DNA from: Psychromicrobium silvestre
GTDB lineage: Bacteria > Actinomycetota > Actinomycetes > Actinomycetales > Micrococcaceae
Assembly: GCF_013408295.1 (NCBI RefSeq)
Contig: NZ_JACBYQ010000002.1
Location: forward strand, 744,001 to 808,000
DNA length: 64,000 nucleotides
Direction of reading: 5' to 3'
The notes below the pieces were generated by a model. The model was not told where the DNA came from. It ran no database searches and saw nothing but the letters and a program-made list of their open reading frames with translations. This document shows, piece after piece, positions 25,153 to 33,432 of this stretch; within the stretch, counting starts at the first letter, position 1, and every line of letters starts with the position of its first letter. The translations under genes were made by a program, and so were the position numbers.

Positions 25153-26952
25153 ATGGCATCGCGCATTGAAGACTACGCACTACTTTCGGATCTACATACC
25201 GGTCCTTTGGTCTCCCGGACCGGCAGCATCGATTGGCTGTGTTTCCCCCGATTCGATTCACCCTCGATTTTTGCCTCGCTGGTCGGCACGGAGGAGCACG
25301 GGCACTGGCTTGTTGCCCCCAAGGAGGAGAGCGCCGTCGTCGCCTCCCGACAGTACGTCGATAGCACCTTCGTGCTGCAGACCGAGTGGCTGACAGCCAC
25401 TGGAACCGTGCGGGTCACCGACTTCATGCCGGTGGGCGGCCGCCGCGCTTCCATCGTGCGCCGGATCGAGGGCCTGAGCGGCACAGTCACCATGCGCCAG
25501 GTGTTGCGGATGCGCTTTGATTACGCTCGGGTGCTGCCGTGGGTCTCCCGGATCAAGGATGCTGAAGGCGCGACGGCGCTACTCGCCATTGCCGGGCCGG
25601 ACGCCTTGGCCTTGCGTGGGCCTCACCTACCGCATTCGACCGATCACCGGCACTACGGCGAGTTCGACGTGCAAGCCGGTGAAAAGGTTGATTTCGAGCT
25701 GCTCTGGTACCCCTCGCACAGGGATATCCCGGAAGCCCTGGACGTGGATCGGACGCTCCAAGAAACCACCGATTATTGGCAGGGCTGGGCGGCGGATTGC
25801 TCTCAGGAGGGCAAGTACGCCAAGGAAGTCCGGCGTTCCTTGCTCGTTCTGCGCGCGCTGAGCCACGAGGACACTGGCGGCATCGTAGCGGCCGCGACCA
25901 CCTCGCTCCCCGAGGACTTCGGTGGTGCTCGTAACTGGGACTATCGCTTTTGCTGGCTGCGGGACGCGGCGCTCACTCTGGAGGCAATGCTCACGCACGG
26001 CTACGCTCAGGAGGCGCTGACCTGGCGGAACTGGTTACTGCGTGCGGTGGCCGGGGACCCGGAGGACTTGCAGATCATGTACGGTCTGGGCGGTGAGCGT
26101 GAGCTGCCCGAGGCAGAACTCAGCCACCTGCCCGGCTACGAGAACTCTCAGCCAGTACGAATTGGCAACGGCGCGGTGCACCAATACCAAGCGGATGTGG
26201 TGGGCGAGGTGATGGTGGCGCTGGAGAAACTCCGAGCCATCGGAGGGGCCGAAGACCACTTCTCCTGGCCGCTGCAGCGAGCCTTGCTCGGCTTCGCCGA
26301 GCGCCATCTGGCTCAGAAGGACCAGGGGCTCTGGGAGATGCGAGGCGAATCGCATTACTTCACGCACTCCCGGGTGATGATGTGGGCAGCCTTCGAAGCC
26401 GGGGTTCGTGCCGTGCGCGATCACGGCCTCAGCGGGCCGGTTGAGCAATGGGAGCGGCTACGTGATCAACTACGTACCGAAATTCTCAGCCAGGGTTTCA
26501 ACCAGGACCTCAATTCCTTCACCCAAACCTACGGTGGCATGACCACCGATGCTTCGCTCCTGGTACTCCCGCAGGTGGGGTTCCTCGACTATGACGACCC
26601 GATGATGCTGGGCACGGTGGCGCAGATTGAGCAGGAGCTGCTCGATAGCGACGGTTTGTTGTTGCGCTATCGCACCGAAACCGGACTGGACGGTCTGGAG
26701 CCGGGGGAGCACCCGTTCCTGGCCTGTTCCTTCTGGCTGGTTGGTCAGTACGCTCATAGCGGTCGTCTGGAGGAAGCTCACGACCTGATGGATCGGCTGG
26801 TCGGGCTGTGCAATGAGCTCGGGCTGCTCAGCGAGGAATACTCGATGGGCTTGGGCAGGATGGTTGGCAACTACCCGCAGGCTTTCTCTCACCTGACCCT
26901 GGTGGGGGCTGCCGATGCTCTGCAGACTGCTGCTCAGCGGGTGCGGGTCTGA
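25153..26952 (+). CDS. GH15 family glycoside hydrolase (trehalase/glucoamylase-like)
   Basis: 599-aa cytoplasmic protein. Begins MASRIEDYALLSDLHTGPLVSRTGSIDWLCFPRFDSPS, the standard start of actinobacterial GH15 proteins that include trehalases. A beta-sandwich domain fills the first ~230 residues; the (alpha/alpha)6 barrel follows with GGARNWDYRFCWLRDAALTLEAML, QADVVGEVM and, near the end, FLACSFWLVGQYAHSGRLEEAHDLMDRLV. Family members cleave trehalose or alpha-1,4-glucans; the substrate here is not proved. Its last 19 bp overlap the end of the convergent TetR gene. Confidence 0.92.
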   Translation: MASRIEDYALLSDLHTGPLVSRTGSIDWLCFPRFDSPSIFASLVGTEEHGHWLVAPKEESAVVASRQYVDSTFVLQTEWLTATGTVRVTDFMPVGGRRASIVRRIEGLSGTVTMRQVLRMRFDYARVLPWVSRIKDAEGATALLAIAGPDALALRGPHLPHSTDHRHYGEFDVQAGEKVDFELLWYPSHRDIPEALDVDRTLQETTDYWQGWAADCSQEGKYAKEVRRSLLVLRALSHEDTGGIVAAATTSLPEDFGGARNWDYRFCWLRDAALTLEAMLTHGYAQEALTWRNWLLRAVAGDPEDLQIMYGLGGERELPEAELSHLPGYENSQPVRIGNGAVHQYQADVVGEVMVALEKLRAIGGAEDHFSWPLQRALLGFAERHLAQKDQGLWEMRGESHYFTHSRVMMWAAFEAGVRAVRDHGLSGPVEQWERLRDQLRTEILSQGFNQDLNSFTQTYGGMTTDASLLVLPQVGFLDYDDPMMLGTVAQIEQELLDSDGLLLRYRTETGLDGLEPGEHPFLACSFWLVGQYAHSGRLEEAHDLMDRLVGLCNELGLLSEEYSMGLGRMVGNYPQAFSHLTLVGAADALQTAAQRVRV

Positions 26953-27584
26953 GACTGGAGGCCCCAAACCTCAGGGCTGCGGGTCATCTGCTTCTCGTAG
27001 TGCAGATCGTGACGCTGAGTCGGTAGGAAGACGGCATCGCCCAGTAATTCGGCAAATCGCTTCCAGGCGGGGGTTCCCGCAGGGGTGGTTTCCACCGCGC
27101 CGAGCAGCATACCGAGGATTGACTGGACGTCTTCCAGGCCCAGGTCCGGGCGAATATCGCCCCGAGCCTGGGATTTCTGCAGCAGTTCGAACATGGAGTC
27201 GACCACCGGGGTAGCCATTTCGGCCAGGGTGTCCTGGCGGCTATGGATCGCCGTCATCATATTGGCTTCTCGGCTGGCCATTCCCAGCACGCCGTAGGTC
27301 ACATAGATCAGTCCGCGGGTCGGGTTCGGGTCCTGTAGGGCCCGTCGTACCAGGGGCATGATGCGTACCCGGACCTGCCAACCTAGGACCGCCAGGATGA
27401 GTTCGTCCTTCTCGGCGAAGTTTCGGAACAGGGTGGCCACGCCCACACCAGCCTCTGCAGCGATGGCTTGTAATGGGACGTCGGGGCCGTATTTTCGGAA
27501 GCATAGCTGCGCTGCTGAAGTCAGCGACTCGATATTGCGGGCGGCGTCCGCTCGACGCGGGCGCTGCCGAGATGCATCCGGCAT
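26934..27584 (-). CDS. TetR/AcrR family regulator
   Basis: 216-aa repressor. N-terminal HTH: ADAARNIESLTSAAQLCFRKYGPDVPLQAIAAEAGVGVATLFRNFAEKDELILAVL (about 12-67). The C-terminal half resembles the SbtR-type ligand-binding domain (ARGDIRPDLGLEDVQSILGMLLGAVE). Its ligand and targets are unknown. It is divergent from the thiamine-binding protein gene and converges with the GH15 gene, overlapping its 3' end. Confidence 0.9.
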   Translation of the reverse strand: MPDASRQRPRRADAARNIESLTSAAQLCFRKYGPDVPLQAIAAEAGVGVATLFRNFAEKDELILAVLGWQVRVRIMPLVRRALQDPNPTRGLIYVTYGVLGMASREANMMTAIHSRQDTLAEMATPVVDSMFELLQKSQARGDIRPDLGLEDVQSILGMLLGAVETTPAGTPAWKRFAELLGDAVFLPTQRHDLHYEKQMTRSPEVWGLQSQTRTR

Positions 27585-27661
27585 ATGCCCAGTTTATCAA
27601 GCGCAAAATTGCCGGGTTCTGGGCTTTGTTTGGCTTTCGTGTGAGGATGAATCATGCGGCG

Positions 27662-27749
27662 CACGACGCCGTTGCTGCCGCCACCAAGGCTGTCCGGTAC
27701 TGGGCCTGCCCAATAGGGCGGCAAGTATGTTTGTCGAGCTTGAAGGCGC
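27662..27749 (+). pseudogene. Frameshifted partial copy of the thiamine-binding protein gene
   Basis: This 88-bp stretch aligns with 27844-27932 of the intact gene just downstream. In one frame it encodes HDAVAAATKAVR (intact copy HDAVAAAVRVVR); after a 1-bp deletion it continues in another frame as LPNRAASMFVELEG (intact copy LPNRTSSMFTEIEG). The flanking parts of the domain are missing, so it is the relic of an internal tandem duplication. Confidence 0.75.
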
Positions 27750-27771
27750 AAGAGTGCCTAAAGGAGTTGAA

Positions 27772-28095
27772 ATGATCGTAGCGTTTTCAGTAGCTCCGTC
27801 AGGTGCTCCGCCCAGCGGGGAGGCACCGAGCGATGCGTCCGTACATGACGCTGTCGCCGCGGCCGTCCGGGTCGTCCGGGAGTCAGGCTTGCCTAATCGG
27901 ACGAGCTCGATGTTCACCGAGATTGAAGGCGACTGGGATTCGGTGATGGACGTTGTGAAACGGGCAACCGAGGCTGTTGGCGCTTATGGTTCCCGAGTAT
28001 CACTCGTTCTCAAGGCGGATATTCGGCCAGGGTACTCCGGTGAGCTTGATGGGAAAATTCAACGCCTCGAATCGGCCTTGGCTAAGAACGGATAG
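27772..28095 (+). CDS. Thiamine-binding protein (MTH1187/YkoF family)
   Basis: 107-aa single-domain protein of the MTH1187/YkoF family, which binds thiamine or related compounds. Starts MIVAFSVAPSG with AAGGAG six bases before the ATG at 27772. Conserved segments: VHDAVAAAVRVVRESGLPNRTSSMFTEIEG and VMDVVKRATEAVGAYGSRVSLVLKADIRPG, which in relatives forms the dimer and ligand pocket. The open frame extends far upstream but carries only the duplicated remnant. No transporter or thiamine gene is adjacent. Confidence 0.85.
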   Translation: MIVAFSVAPSGAPPSGEAPSDASVHDAVAAAVRVVRESGLPNRTSSMFTEIEGDWDSVMDVVKRATEAVGAYGSRVSLVLKADIRPGYSGELDGKIQRLESALAKNG

Positions 28096-28120
28096 CTCCT
28101 TCGTCGGTAACCCGCTCCCT

Positions 28121-28230
28121 TTGAACTCTTCAAGGTTGGGGCGAGTTTGCTTGGCGGGTTGGTTCTGAGTGCAAGGATCCTTACAATCTTATTGAACTCT
28201 TCAAGGTTCATGGCATTATCCTTGAAGAGT
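28121..28230 (+). promoter_or_regulatory. Candidate fic promoter with repeated operator motif
   Basis: TTGAACTCTTCAAGGTT occurs at 28121-28137 and again at 28192-28208; its core TTGAA-CTC-TTCAA is a palindrome. A third half-site, CCTTGAAGAGT at 28220-28230, is the exact inverse of ACTCTTCAAGG at 28196-28206. A -35 (TTGAAC, 28192) and a -10-like TATCCT (28217) place transcription start at about 28229, the GTG itself, so the mRNA would be leaderless with operators over -35 and -10. Confidence 0.6.
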
Positions 28231-29404
28231 GGATATCAAGGCCTTTGAATCGTCCTCGGCGGGGAAGCTTGTCCCAATCTCGGGCAAGGACGTCAGGAGT
28301 GCGGAGTCTTGGTCTTACTTCGCCTATGTCCCGAATCCTCTCCCGGCAGAGGTATCACTGACACCTGAGGCACAAATCGCGCTCGGTGAAGCGGACAGGG
28401 CGCTTGGCGCCCTCAATGCTTACCTCACTTTAATCCCCGATCCGCAATGGCTGGTTCGCCCCACACTTTCGAAGGAAGCGGTTAGTACCTCAGCGCTGGA
28501 GGGAACTTTTGCCTCTCTTGAAGAGGTGCTAGAGGCGGACTACATAGACGAAAAGAAGTCGACGGCTCGGGTCCGCGAAGTTAGAAACTATTTGCGGGCA
28601 GCGGAACGATCTCTCGAGTCCCTGAAAACTCGACCGGTATGCCGAAGTGTCTTAGAAGAACTGCAGGCCATTCTGGTTGAAGGAACAAGGGGTGAGACCT
28701 ATGATTCTGGTCAGTTACGGAAGCGTCAGGTTTTCATCGGAAACCATGGCCGCCCGATTTCTGAAGCTCGCTTCGTCCCGCCACCGCCAGGAAGGGTTCT
28801 TGAGGATGGATTTTCTGACTGGGAAAAGTGGGTCAACCTAGCGGACCGCGTTCCACTTTTGGTCCGCGTTGCCCTCGGTCACTATCAGTTCGAGACGCTC
28901 CACCCATTGGCGGACGGCAATGGTCGAATAGGTCGCCTGGTGATGACTCTGCAGCTTTTAGAGAGCCGGGTTTTAGATTACCCCGTTCTGAACATGGCCT
29001 CATGGCTCGAACCGCGGCGGGAGGAATACATTGGCCATCTGCTCAAAATGAGTCAAACCGGTGACTTCGATCTTTGGATCCGGTTCTTCATGAAGGGCGT
29101 CGCGGAACAGTCTCTAGCAACCACCAGGGCAATCCGTGAGCTACTTCAGCTAAGAGAATCGATGCAACAGCAACTTCGTGAGGTGAAAGACAAGAGCATT
29201 GCAACATCCGTTGCCGCAGACCTTATCGGAAGTCCAGTTTTCGATGTGAGCAGTATTGCGCGCCGCTATGACGTTTCGCATCAGGCCGCAAATAACGCTG
29301 TCAACAAATTGCTTAGGTTGGGACTAGTCGAGCAGATTGGTCAGCGGACCTATGGTCGTCTCTTCATCTGCAATAAGGCCATGCGAATCATGAATTCCTT
29401 CTAG
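28229..29404 (+). CDS. Fic family protein, class II, with C-terminal winged helix
   Basis: 391-aa Fic-domain protein, a family that usually transfers AMP to target proteins. Active-site loop HPLADGNGRIGR (225-236) fits HxFx(D/E)GNGRxxR, with Leu in place of Phe. The autoinhibitory motif is TSALEG (87-92) in the N-terminal helix region, making it class II (inhibitor in cis). The last ~70 residues form a winged helix (SSIARRYDVSHQAANNAVNKLLRLGLVEQIG), suggesting DNA binding and autoregulation. Start GTG 28229 has no ribosome binding site and fits a leaderless message. Its lower-GC, gene-poor surroundings hint at an acquired gene. Confidence 0.92.
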   Translation: MDIKAFESSSAGKLVPISGKDVRSAESWSYFAYVPNPLPAEVSLTPEAQIALGEADRALGALNAYLTLIPDPQWLVRPTLSKEAVSTSALEGTFASLEEVLEADYIDEKKSTARVREVRNYLRAAERSLESLKTRPVCRSVLEELQAILVEGTRGETYDSGQLRKRQVFIGNHGRPISEARFVPPPPGRVLEDGFSDWEKWVNLADRVPLLVRVALGHYQFETLHPLADGNGRIGRLVMTLQLLESRVLDYPVLNMASWLEPRREEYIGHLLKMSQTGDFDLWIRFFMKGVAEQSLATTRAIRELLQLRESMQQQLREVKDKSIATSVAADLIGSPVFDVSSIARRYDVSHQAANNAVNKLLRLGLVEQIGQRTYGRLFICNKAMRIMNSF

Positions 29405-29592
29405 TCCCCGAAAGGGAGCCGCGTTCAACTCATGCCTGTTGGCGCTTTCTCTCGGGGGGTGTTGCCCGAGGTGCTCCGCAGAAATGCTGTTAGGACTTCA
29501 CCGTGTGGGTGTCGTTAGCCAATACCTGTGCGCGATCGAAGGCGATAGCGAGCAGCCCCTAATCCAAGCTGCATCACTCTGGTGCCAGGTTG

Positions 29593-30036
29593 CTAGCCGA
29601 TCCTTCGCCGTAGAGCCTCACCCGCTGGCCTCCCGGAGACGATGAGTTCCAACGTCGCAGCGAGTTCCGCGCCGCCGGGTAGCAGGTCGATCTGCGCATA
29701 CATGGCATCTTCGATGGAACGCGTCTGCTGTTCCTTAAGGCGACCTTCCGCGGTCAACGCGAGTTGCATCTTTCGGCGGTCGGCCGGATCAGGATTGCGC
29801 TCGACGAGTCCGGCTTGCACCAGGCGTTCCACGAGGCGGGACGGGTTGGTGCCGCTATCGCAGACGAGCATCAGCCCCACCCCTTTGATCGAGAGATCAC
29901 CGTGATCTCCAAGTATTCGTAATACCTCCGACTGCTCCGGGGTGAGTCCGATGGCGCGAAGTGCTGCCGCTAGTTGCCGATTGCCCTCGCGCTGCGCAGC
30001 AAGAAGGAGATAACGGATTCGCTCTGCCTGCCTCAT
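29593..30036 (-). CDS. MarR family regulator
   Basis: 147-aa winged-helix regulator. Typical order: helical start MRQAERIRYLLLAAQREGNRQLAAALRAIGLTPEQSEVLRIL, HTH DLSIKGVGLMLVCDSGTNPSRLVERLVQAGLVERN, wing DPADRRKMQLALTAEG, then a C-terminal dimerisation helix. The ATG at 30036 was chosen because an in-frame extension upstream runs through the MBL gene. It starts 10 bp after the stop of the MBL hydrolase gene, so both are co-transcribed and it probably controls that gene in response to a small ligand. Confidence 0.88.
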   Translation of the reverse strand: MRQAERIRYLLLAAQREGNRQLAAALRAIGLTPEQSEVLRILGDHGDLSIKGVGLMLVCDSGTNPSRLVERLVQAGLVERNPDPADRRKMQLALTAEGRLKEQQTRSIEDAMYAQIDLLPGGAELAATLELIVSGRPAGEALRRRIG

Positions 30037-30046
30037 TTTTTCTGGC

Positions 30047-30877
30047 TCATTCCGTGACCGGCGATTCAGTTTGGGCGGCACCGAGTAGCCCGGCGGCGGC
30101 CGGGTCGTGTGCGGCGAGTACGACCAACCCCGGGTGCTGCACAGCGAGCTGGGTGACCTGTTCTGTCGATGCTTCGAGACCTGCCTTATCGCCGACACCG
30201 GGGACGTGGCCTTTTTCAAGAAGGGATACGTCGTAGGTCAGGTCGCCGACGAATAGCAGCGGGGTCATGCCGTCCTGTTTCGCCAGCATGGAGAGCGATC
30301 CAGGCGTGTGCCCCGGGGTTGGGATGATCGTGAGAGCGCCGTCGTCGAAAAGGTCAAGCTCTCCTTCGAGCGGCTTCCAACGAAGCCCAGGAATGAAGAT
30401 GTGATTCGTGAGGTAACCACGTGTCTCGGGCCGTTTTTCCCGGGCACTAGCGATTTCGGCGGCACCGACGATGATCTCGGCGTGCGCTAGCTCTGCCAGA
30501 CCGCCGATGTGATCTTGGTGAAGATGGGAGATCACCACCGTTTTCACATCGGCAATGTCGTAGCCGATCTTCGCCAGTTGTGCGCTGAGGGTTTCATCGG
30601 CCTTGATTGAGAACCGGGCAAGGCGTGAGTAGATCACTCCGATCAGTCCGCCGGGGAAGTAGTTCTTGTCCGTGACGGAAGCACGGTCCTGCCCGGTGTC
30701 AAAGAGCACCAGCCCCGATTCGTGTTCGATGACGTAAACATTGATCGGTCGTGGCGCCGTCCAACGGCGTGAGGTCATCAGCCACCAAAGCTCGGGTGCT
30801 CGGGTGCGCGCGACGTGCTCGGGGTGGATTTCTACGCTGCCGGTGCTTACAACGGAGACCCTTTTAATTGATTGCAT
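30047..30877 (-). CDS. MBL-fold hydrolase (AHL-lactonase-like)
   Basis: 276-aa metallo-beta-lactamase-fold enzyme. Zinc motif HLHQDH (H118, H120, D122, H123); further metal ligands in IIPTPGHTPGSLS and FVGDLTYD, with a late histidine in LAAHDP. The arrangement and length are like quorum-quenching N-acyl homoserine lactonases (AttM/AiiA type) and related lactonases. The start lacks a ribosome binding site and sits about 8 bases from a -10-like TATAGT, so a leaderless mRNA is likely. Upstream gene of the MBL-MarR pair. Confidence 0.87.
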   Translation of the reverse strand: MQSIKRVSVVSTGSVEIHPEHVARTRAPELWWLMTSRRWTAPRPINVYVIEHESGLVLFDTGQDRASVTDKNYFPGGLIGVIYSRLARFSIKADETLSAQLAKIGYDIADVKTVVISHLHQDHIGGLAELAHAEIIVGAAEIASAREKRPETRGYLTNHIFIPGLRWKPLEGELDLFDDGALTIIPTPGHTPGSLSMLAKQDGMTPLLFVGDLTYDVSLLEKGHVPGVGDKAGLEASTEQVTQLAVQHPGLVVLAAHDPAAAGLLGAAQTESPVTE

Positions 30878-30901
30878 GTTGCAACACTATATGTCATGAC
30901 A
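30877..30901 (-). promoter_or_regulatory. Leaderless promoter with two palindromes, MBL-marR operon
   Basis: Two perfect 10-bp palindromes flank the -10 hexamer TATAGT (30886-30891 on the - strand): TGTTGCAACA at 30877-30886 and TGTCATGACA at 30892-30901. This places the start of transcription at or next to the ATG at 30877. The palindromes are good candidates for MarR operator sites. Confidence 0.5.
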
Positions 30902-30982
30902 CGCAATTACAAAAGCGGCCGACTGCCGGAACCGGAGTGGACATTAGTAGAAGGCGTATCGGCCGAGGGCTAGGCTGGATGA

Positions 30983-31645
30983 ATGGTTGAACATCTGAGC
31001 CGCCCGGAGTGGCTGGAGGTTGAAGAATTCCTCAATCGCACCCTGATCAAGGCCGATCCGGCGCTTGACGCCGCTATATCCACGGCGCAGGCCGCCGGTA
31101 TGCCAGCCATTGAGGTGGCTCCCACCGCGGGCAAGTTCTTGATGCTACTGGCGCGGATCTCGGGCGCTCGGCGGGTGCTGGAAATCGGTACCTTGGCGGG
31201 CTATTCAAGTATTTGGCTGGCTCGGGGATTGCCGGAGGACGGCACCGTGATCAGTTGCGAATTTCTACCCGAGCATGCCGCCGTCGCCCGGAAAAACATC
31301 GATAACGCCGGAGTCGGGAACAAAGTAGAAGTCCGGGTAGGTGCCGCCTTGGACACGCTGGTCAATTTGCAGGGCCCCTTCGACCTGGTGTTCATCGATG
31401 CCGATAAGGGCAACAACGTTAATTATTTGAAGCGAGCGCTGGAACTGAGCCGGCCCGGCACCGTGATCGTGGTGGACAACGTGGTCTGGGAGGGTGCCTT
31501 CCTGGCTCCGGAGGCCGAAGGGGATGCACTGGCGATCCGGCAGACCCTCGAATTCCTGGGCAACTCGGAGAGCTTGGAAGCCACCGCCGTGCAGACCGCG
31601 AGTTCCAAAGGCTGGGACGGCTTTGCCGTAGCGGTGGTCAAATGA
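30983..31645 (+). CDS. O-methyltransferase, class I SAM-dependent
   Basis: 220-aa enzyme of the caffeoyl-CoA/catechol-type Methyltransf_3 family. SAM motif I is RRVLEIGTLAGYSSIWLARGLP (about 59-80), followed by ISCEFLPEHAAVARKNIDNAGV; the metal/catalytic region is DLVFIDADKGNNVNYLKRALELSRPG and VVDNVVWEG. These proteins methylate small phenolic or similar hydroxyl groups; the substrate is unknown. A second methyltransferase gene follows 37 bp later in the same orientation. Confidence 0.93.
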   Translation: MVEHLSRPEWLEVEEFLNRTLIKADPALDAAISTAQAAGMPAIEVAPTAGKFLMLLARISGARRVLEIGTLAGYSSIWLARGLPEDGTVISCEFLPEHAAVARKNIDNAGVGNKVEVRVGAALDTLVNLQGPFDLVFIDADKGNNVNYLKRALELSRPGTVIVVDNVVWEGAFLAPEAEGDALAIRQTLEFLGNSESLEATAVQTASSKGWDGFAVAVVK

Positions 31646-31682
31646 GCCCCAAGATGACGGCCGCTGCTCGGATGACCACAGC

Positions 31683-32498
31683 ATGGTGAAAGCAGCGGAG
31701 CCAAAGCCAGTCCCCGGCGAATACTCGATTGATACCGGCTTAGCCGAGCTGGAACCGGAACCCGGAAATCCAGATAGTTGGTTGCTGAAGATCAATGGCA
31801 TGCAGTCTTCGCATATTGATTTAGCCGATCCACTCCGGCTGGAGTTCGAGTACATGCGATGGATCGTCAGTCTGATCGAGGATCGCTGGTCTCAGAGCAG
31901 CCGTGTGCGGGCGCTGCATTTGGGTGGCGGAGCCTGCTCGGTGGCTCGCTACTTGGTGGCCAAGTTTCCGGATTCCCGCAATACCGTGGTGGAAATCGAT
32001 GCTGCCCTGGCGAACTACGTCCGTGAATGGTTTGGCTTGCCCAAGGCACCGCTTTTGAAGATCCGGGTGGGGGAGGCCCGGGAAGTGACCACGGCGCTCA
32101 GTGCCGGTAGCCGGGACGTGATCATTCGAGACGTCTTCTCCGGTCGGTTTACTCCAGGCCCACTGCTCACCGAAGAGTTCGTCGCCGAGGTCAAAAGGGT
32201 GCTTTCCACAGACGGGATCTACTTGTTGAATTGCGGGGATGCGCCTTCGCTCGCAAATGCCAGGCGAGAGGCAGCCACCGTTGCAGCGGCCTTCGCACAC
32301 ACCGCCATCATCGCCGATCCGCCGATGCTCAAGGGCAGGCGATTTGGCAATATCGTGCTGGCCGGCAGCGATGCGCCCTTGGCGACCGGTGCAGGCCTAC
32401 CCCGGGCATTGCTCGCCGGTGCCATGCCAGCCACGCTCTGGGACGATGCCCAAGTCCGAGCTTTTGCCCGCAGCCATCAACCCTTCAAAGATCAGTAA
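31683..32498 (+). CDS. Spermidine-synthase-like methyltransferase-fold protein
   Basis: 271-aa protein of the spermidine synthase/PABMT fold. SAM-type glycine motif ALHLGGGACSVARYLVAKFPDSRNTVVEIDAAL (about 79-110), then RDVIIRDVFSGRFTPGPLLTEEFVAEVKRVLSTDGIYLLNCGDAP. It lacks an obvious polyamine-binding segment, and most actinobacterial members of this type have no tested activity. Located behind the O-methyltransferase gene. The dispersed inverted-repeat element begins immediately after its stop codon. Confidence 0.8.
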   Translation: MVKAAEPKPVPGEYSIDTGLAELEPEPGNPDSWLLKINGMQSSHIDLADPLRLEFEYMRWIVSLIEDRWSQSSRVRALHLGGGACSVARYLVAKFPDSRNTVVEIDAALANYVREWFGLPKAPLLKIRVGEAREVTTALSAGSRDVIIRDVFSGRFTPGPLLTEEFVAEVKRVLSTDGIYLLNCGDAPSLANARREAATVAAAFAHTAIIADPPMLKGRRFGNIVLAGSDAPLATGAGLPRALLAGAMPATLWDDAQVRAFARSHQPFKDQ

Positions 32499-32571
32499 GC
32501 GCGAGTTCGCTTGTCGCTCTCGTATTCGCCCGTTAAAACAGGCGAATACGTGACTAGGAAGCGAACTCGCG
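32499..32571. repeat. Dispersed inverted-repeat element, copy 2
   Basis: Nested palindromes: outer arms CGCGAGTTCGCTT (32500-32512) and its complement (32559-32571), inner arms CGTATTCGCC (32521-32530) and its complement (32541-32550). It has the same 73-bp length and the same end motif as 2545-2618, and shares the TCTCG-ATTCGCC-GTT interior. Located directly after a stop codon, as copy 1 nearly is. Confidence 0.6.
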
Positions 32572-32588
32572 GGGAAAGAGAGGAAAGC

Positions 32589-33335
32589 ATGAACGCATTG
32601 CCGCTTGAGGGCCGCCGCGCCCTGGTGACCGGTGGAGCCGGAGGGATCGGGGCCGCCGTCGTCCGCGAACTGGCCGGAATGGGCGCCCGGGTGACCATCG
32701 CTGACCTCAGCCCCGCAGAGGAGCTGGCTCAGGAGGTGGGTGGCGAAGCCTGGCAACTGGACCTGAGTGACACCGCAGCGCTAGAAGCGCTGAGCCTGGA
32801 TTGCGACATCCTGGTGAACAACGCCGGGATTCAGCGGGTTGCCCCCATCGAGGAGTATGAGCCCGCGATGTTCCGCAAGATCCATACCCTGATGCTGGAG
32901 GCTCCTTTCCTGCTGATCCGAGCGGCCCTGCCGCATATGTATGCCCAGGGTTGGGGCCGGATCATCAATCTCTCCTCGGTACACGGATTGCGCGCCTCGG
33001 CCTTCAAGAGTGCCTACGTCGCCGCCAAACACGGGCTCGAAGGACTCTCCAAGGTGACCGCTCTTGAGGGTGGACCGCACGGGGTGACCAGCAATTGCGT
33101 CAACCCTGGTTACGTGCGGACGCCGCTCGTCGAGGCACAAATCCTTGATCAGGCGGCGGCACACGGGATTGATGAATCCGAGGTGCTGGCGAAGGTAATG
33201 CTCACCGAAAGCGCGATCAAGCGTTTGGTCGAGCCCGCGGAAGTTGCCTCCTTGGTGGGATGGCTAGCCGGCCCCACGGCGAGCATGGTGACCGGAGCCA
33301 GCTACACGATCGACGGCGGTTGGTCGGCTAAGTAA
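32589..33335 (+). CDS. SDR dehydrogenase, 3-hydroxybutyrate dehydrogenase-like
   Basis: 248-aa short-chain dehydrogenase. Glycine motif ALVTGGAGGIGAAVV near the start, NNAG in ILVNNAGIQRVAPIEEY, catalytic Ser in INLSSVHGLRAS and YxxxK in SAYVAAKHGLEGLSKV; the end reads VTGASYTIDGGWSAK. The overall pattern (VAPIEEY, GLRAS.FKSAYVAAKHG, CVNPGYVRTPLVE.QI) matches D-beta-hydroxybutyrate dehydrogenases, which oxidise 3-hydroxybutyrate to acetoacetate. ATG 32589 was chosen for its GAGAGGAAAG ribosome binding site; the longer frame runs through the repeat element. Confidence 0.88.
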   Translation: MNALPLEGRRALVTGGAGGIGAAVVRELAGMGARVTIADLSPAEELAQEVGGEAWQLDLSDTAALEALSLDCDILVNNAGIQRVAPIEEYEPAMFRKIHTLMLEAPFLLIRAALPHMYAQGWGRIINLSSVHGLRASAFKSAYVAAKHGLEGLSKVTALEGGPHGVTSNCVNPGYVRTPLVEAQILDQAAAHGIDESEVLAKVMLTESAIKRLVEPAEVASLVGWLAGPTASMVTGASYTIDGGWSAK

Positions 33336-33372
33336 CCCGACCGCAGCCGAAGATCCACCGGCCGATCCGCCC

Positions 33373-33396
33373 GGACCGGGTCCTGAGACCCGGTCC
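33373..33396. terminator. Bidirectional terminator hairpin
   Basis: GGACCGGGTC-CTGA-GACCCGGTCC is a perfect 10-bp hairpin with a 4-nt loop between the convergent dehydrogenase and chaplin-like genes. No T-run, as is common in actinobacteria. Confidence 0.65.
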
Positions 33397-33432
33397 CGCA
33401 GACCTGGCGGATATTCAGTTGTTTGATTCGGC

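Noticed and set aside
29405-29592. Small gene after fic (frame at 29439)
   Set aside because: No ribosome binding site or domain; the frame runs into the antisense of marR.
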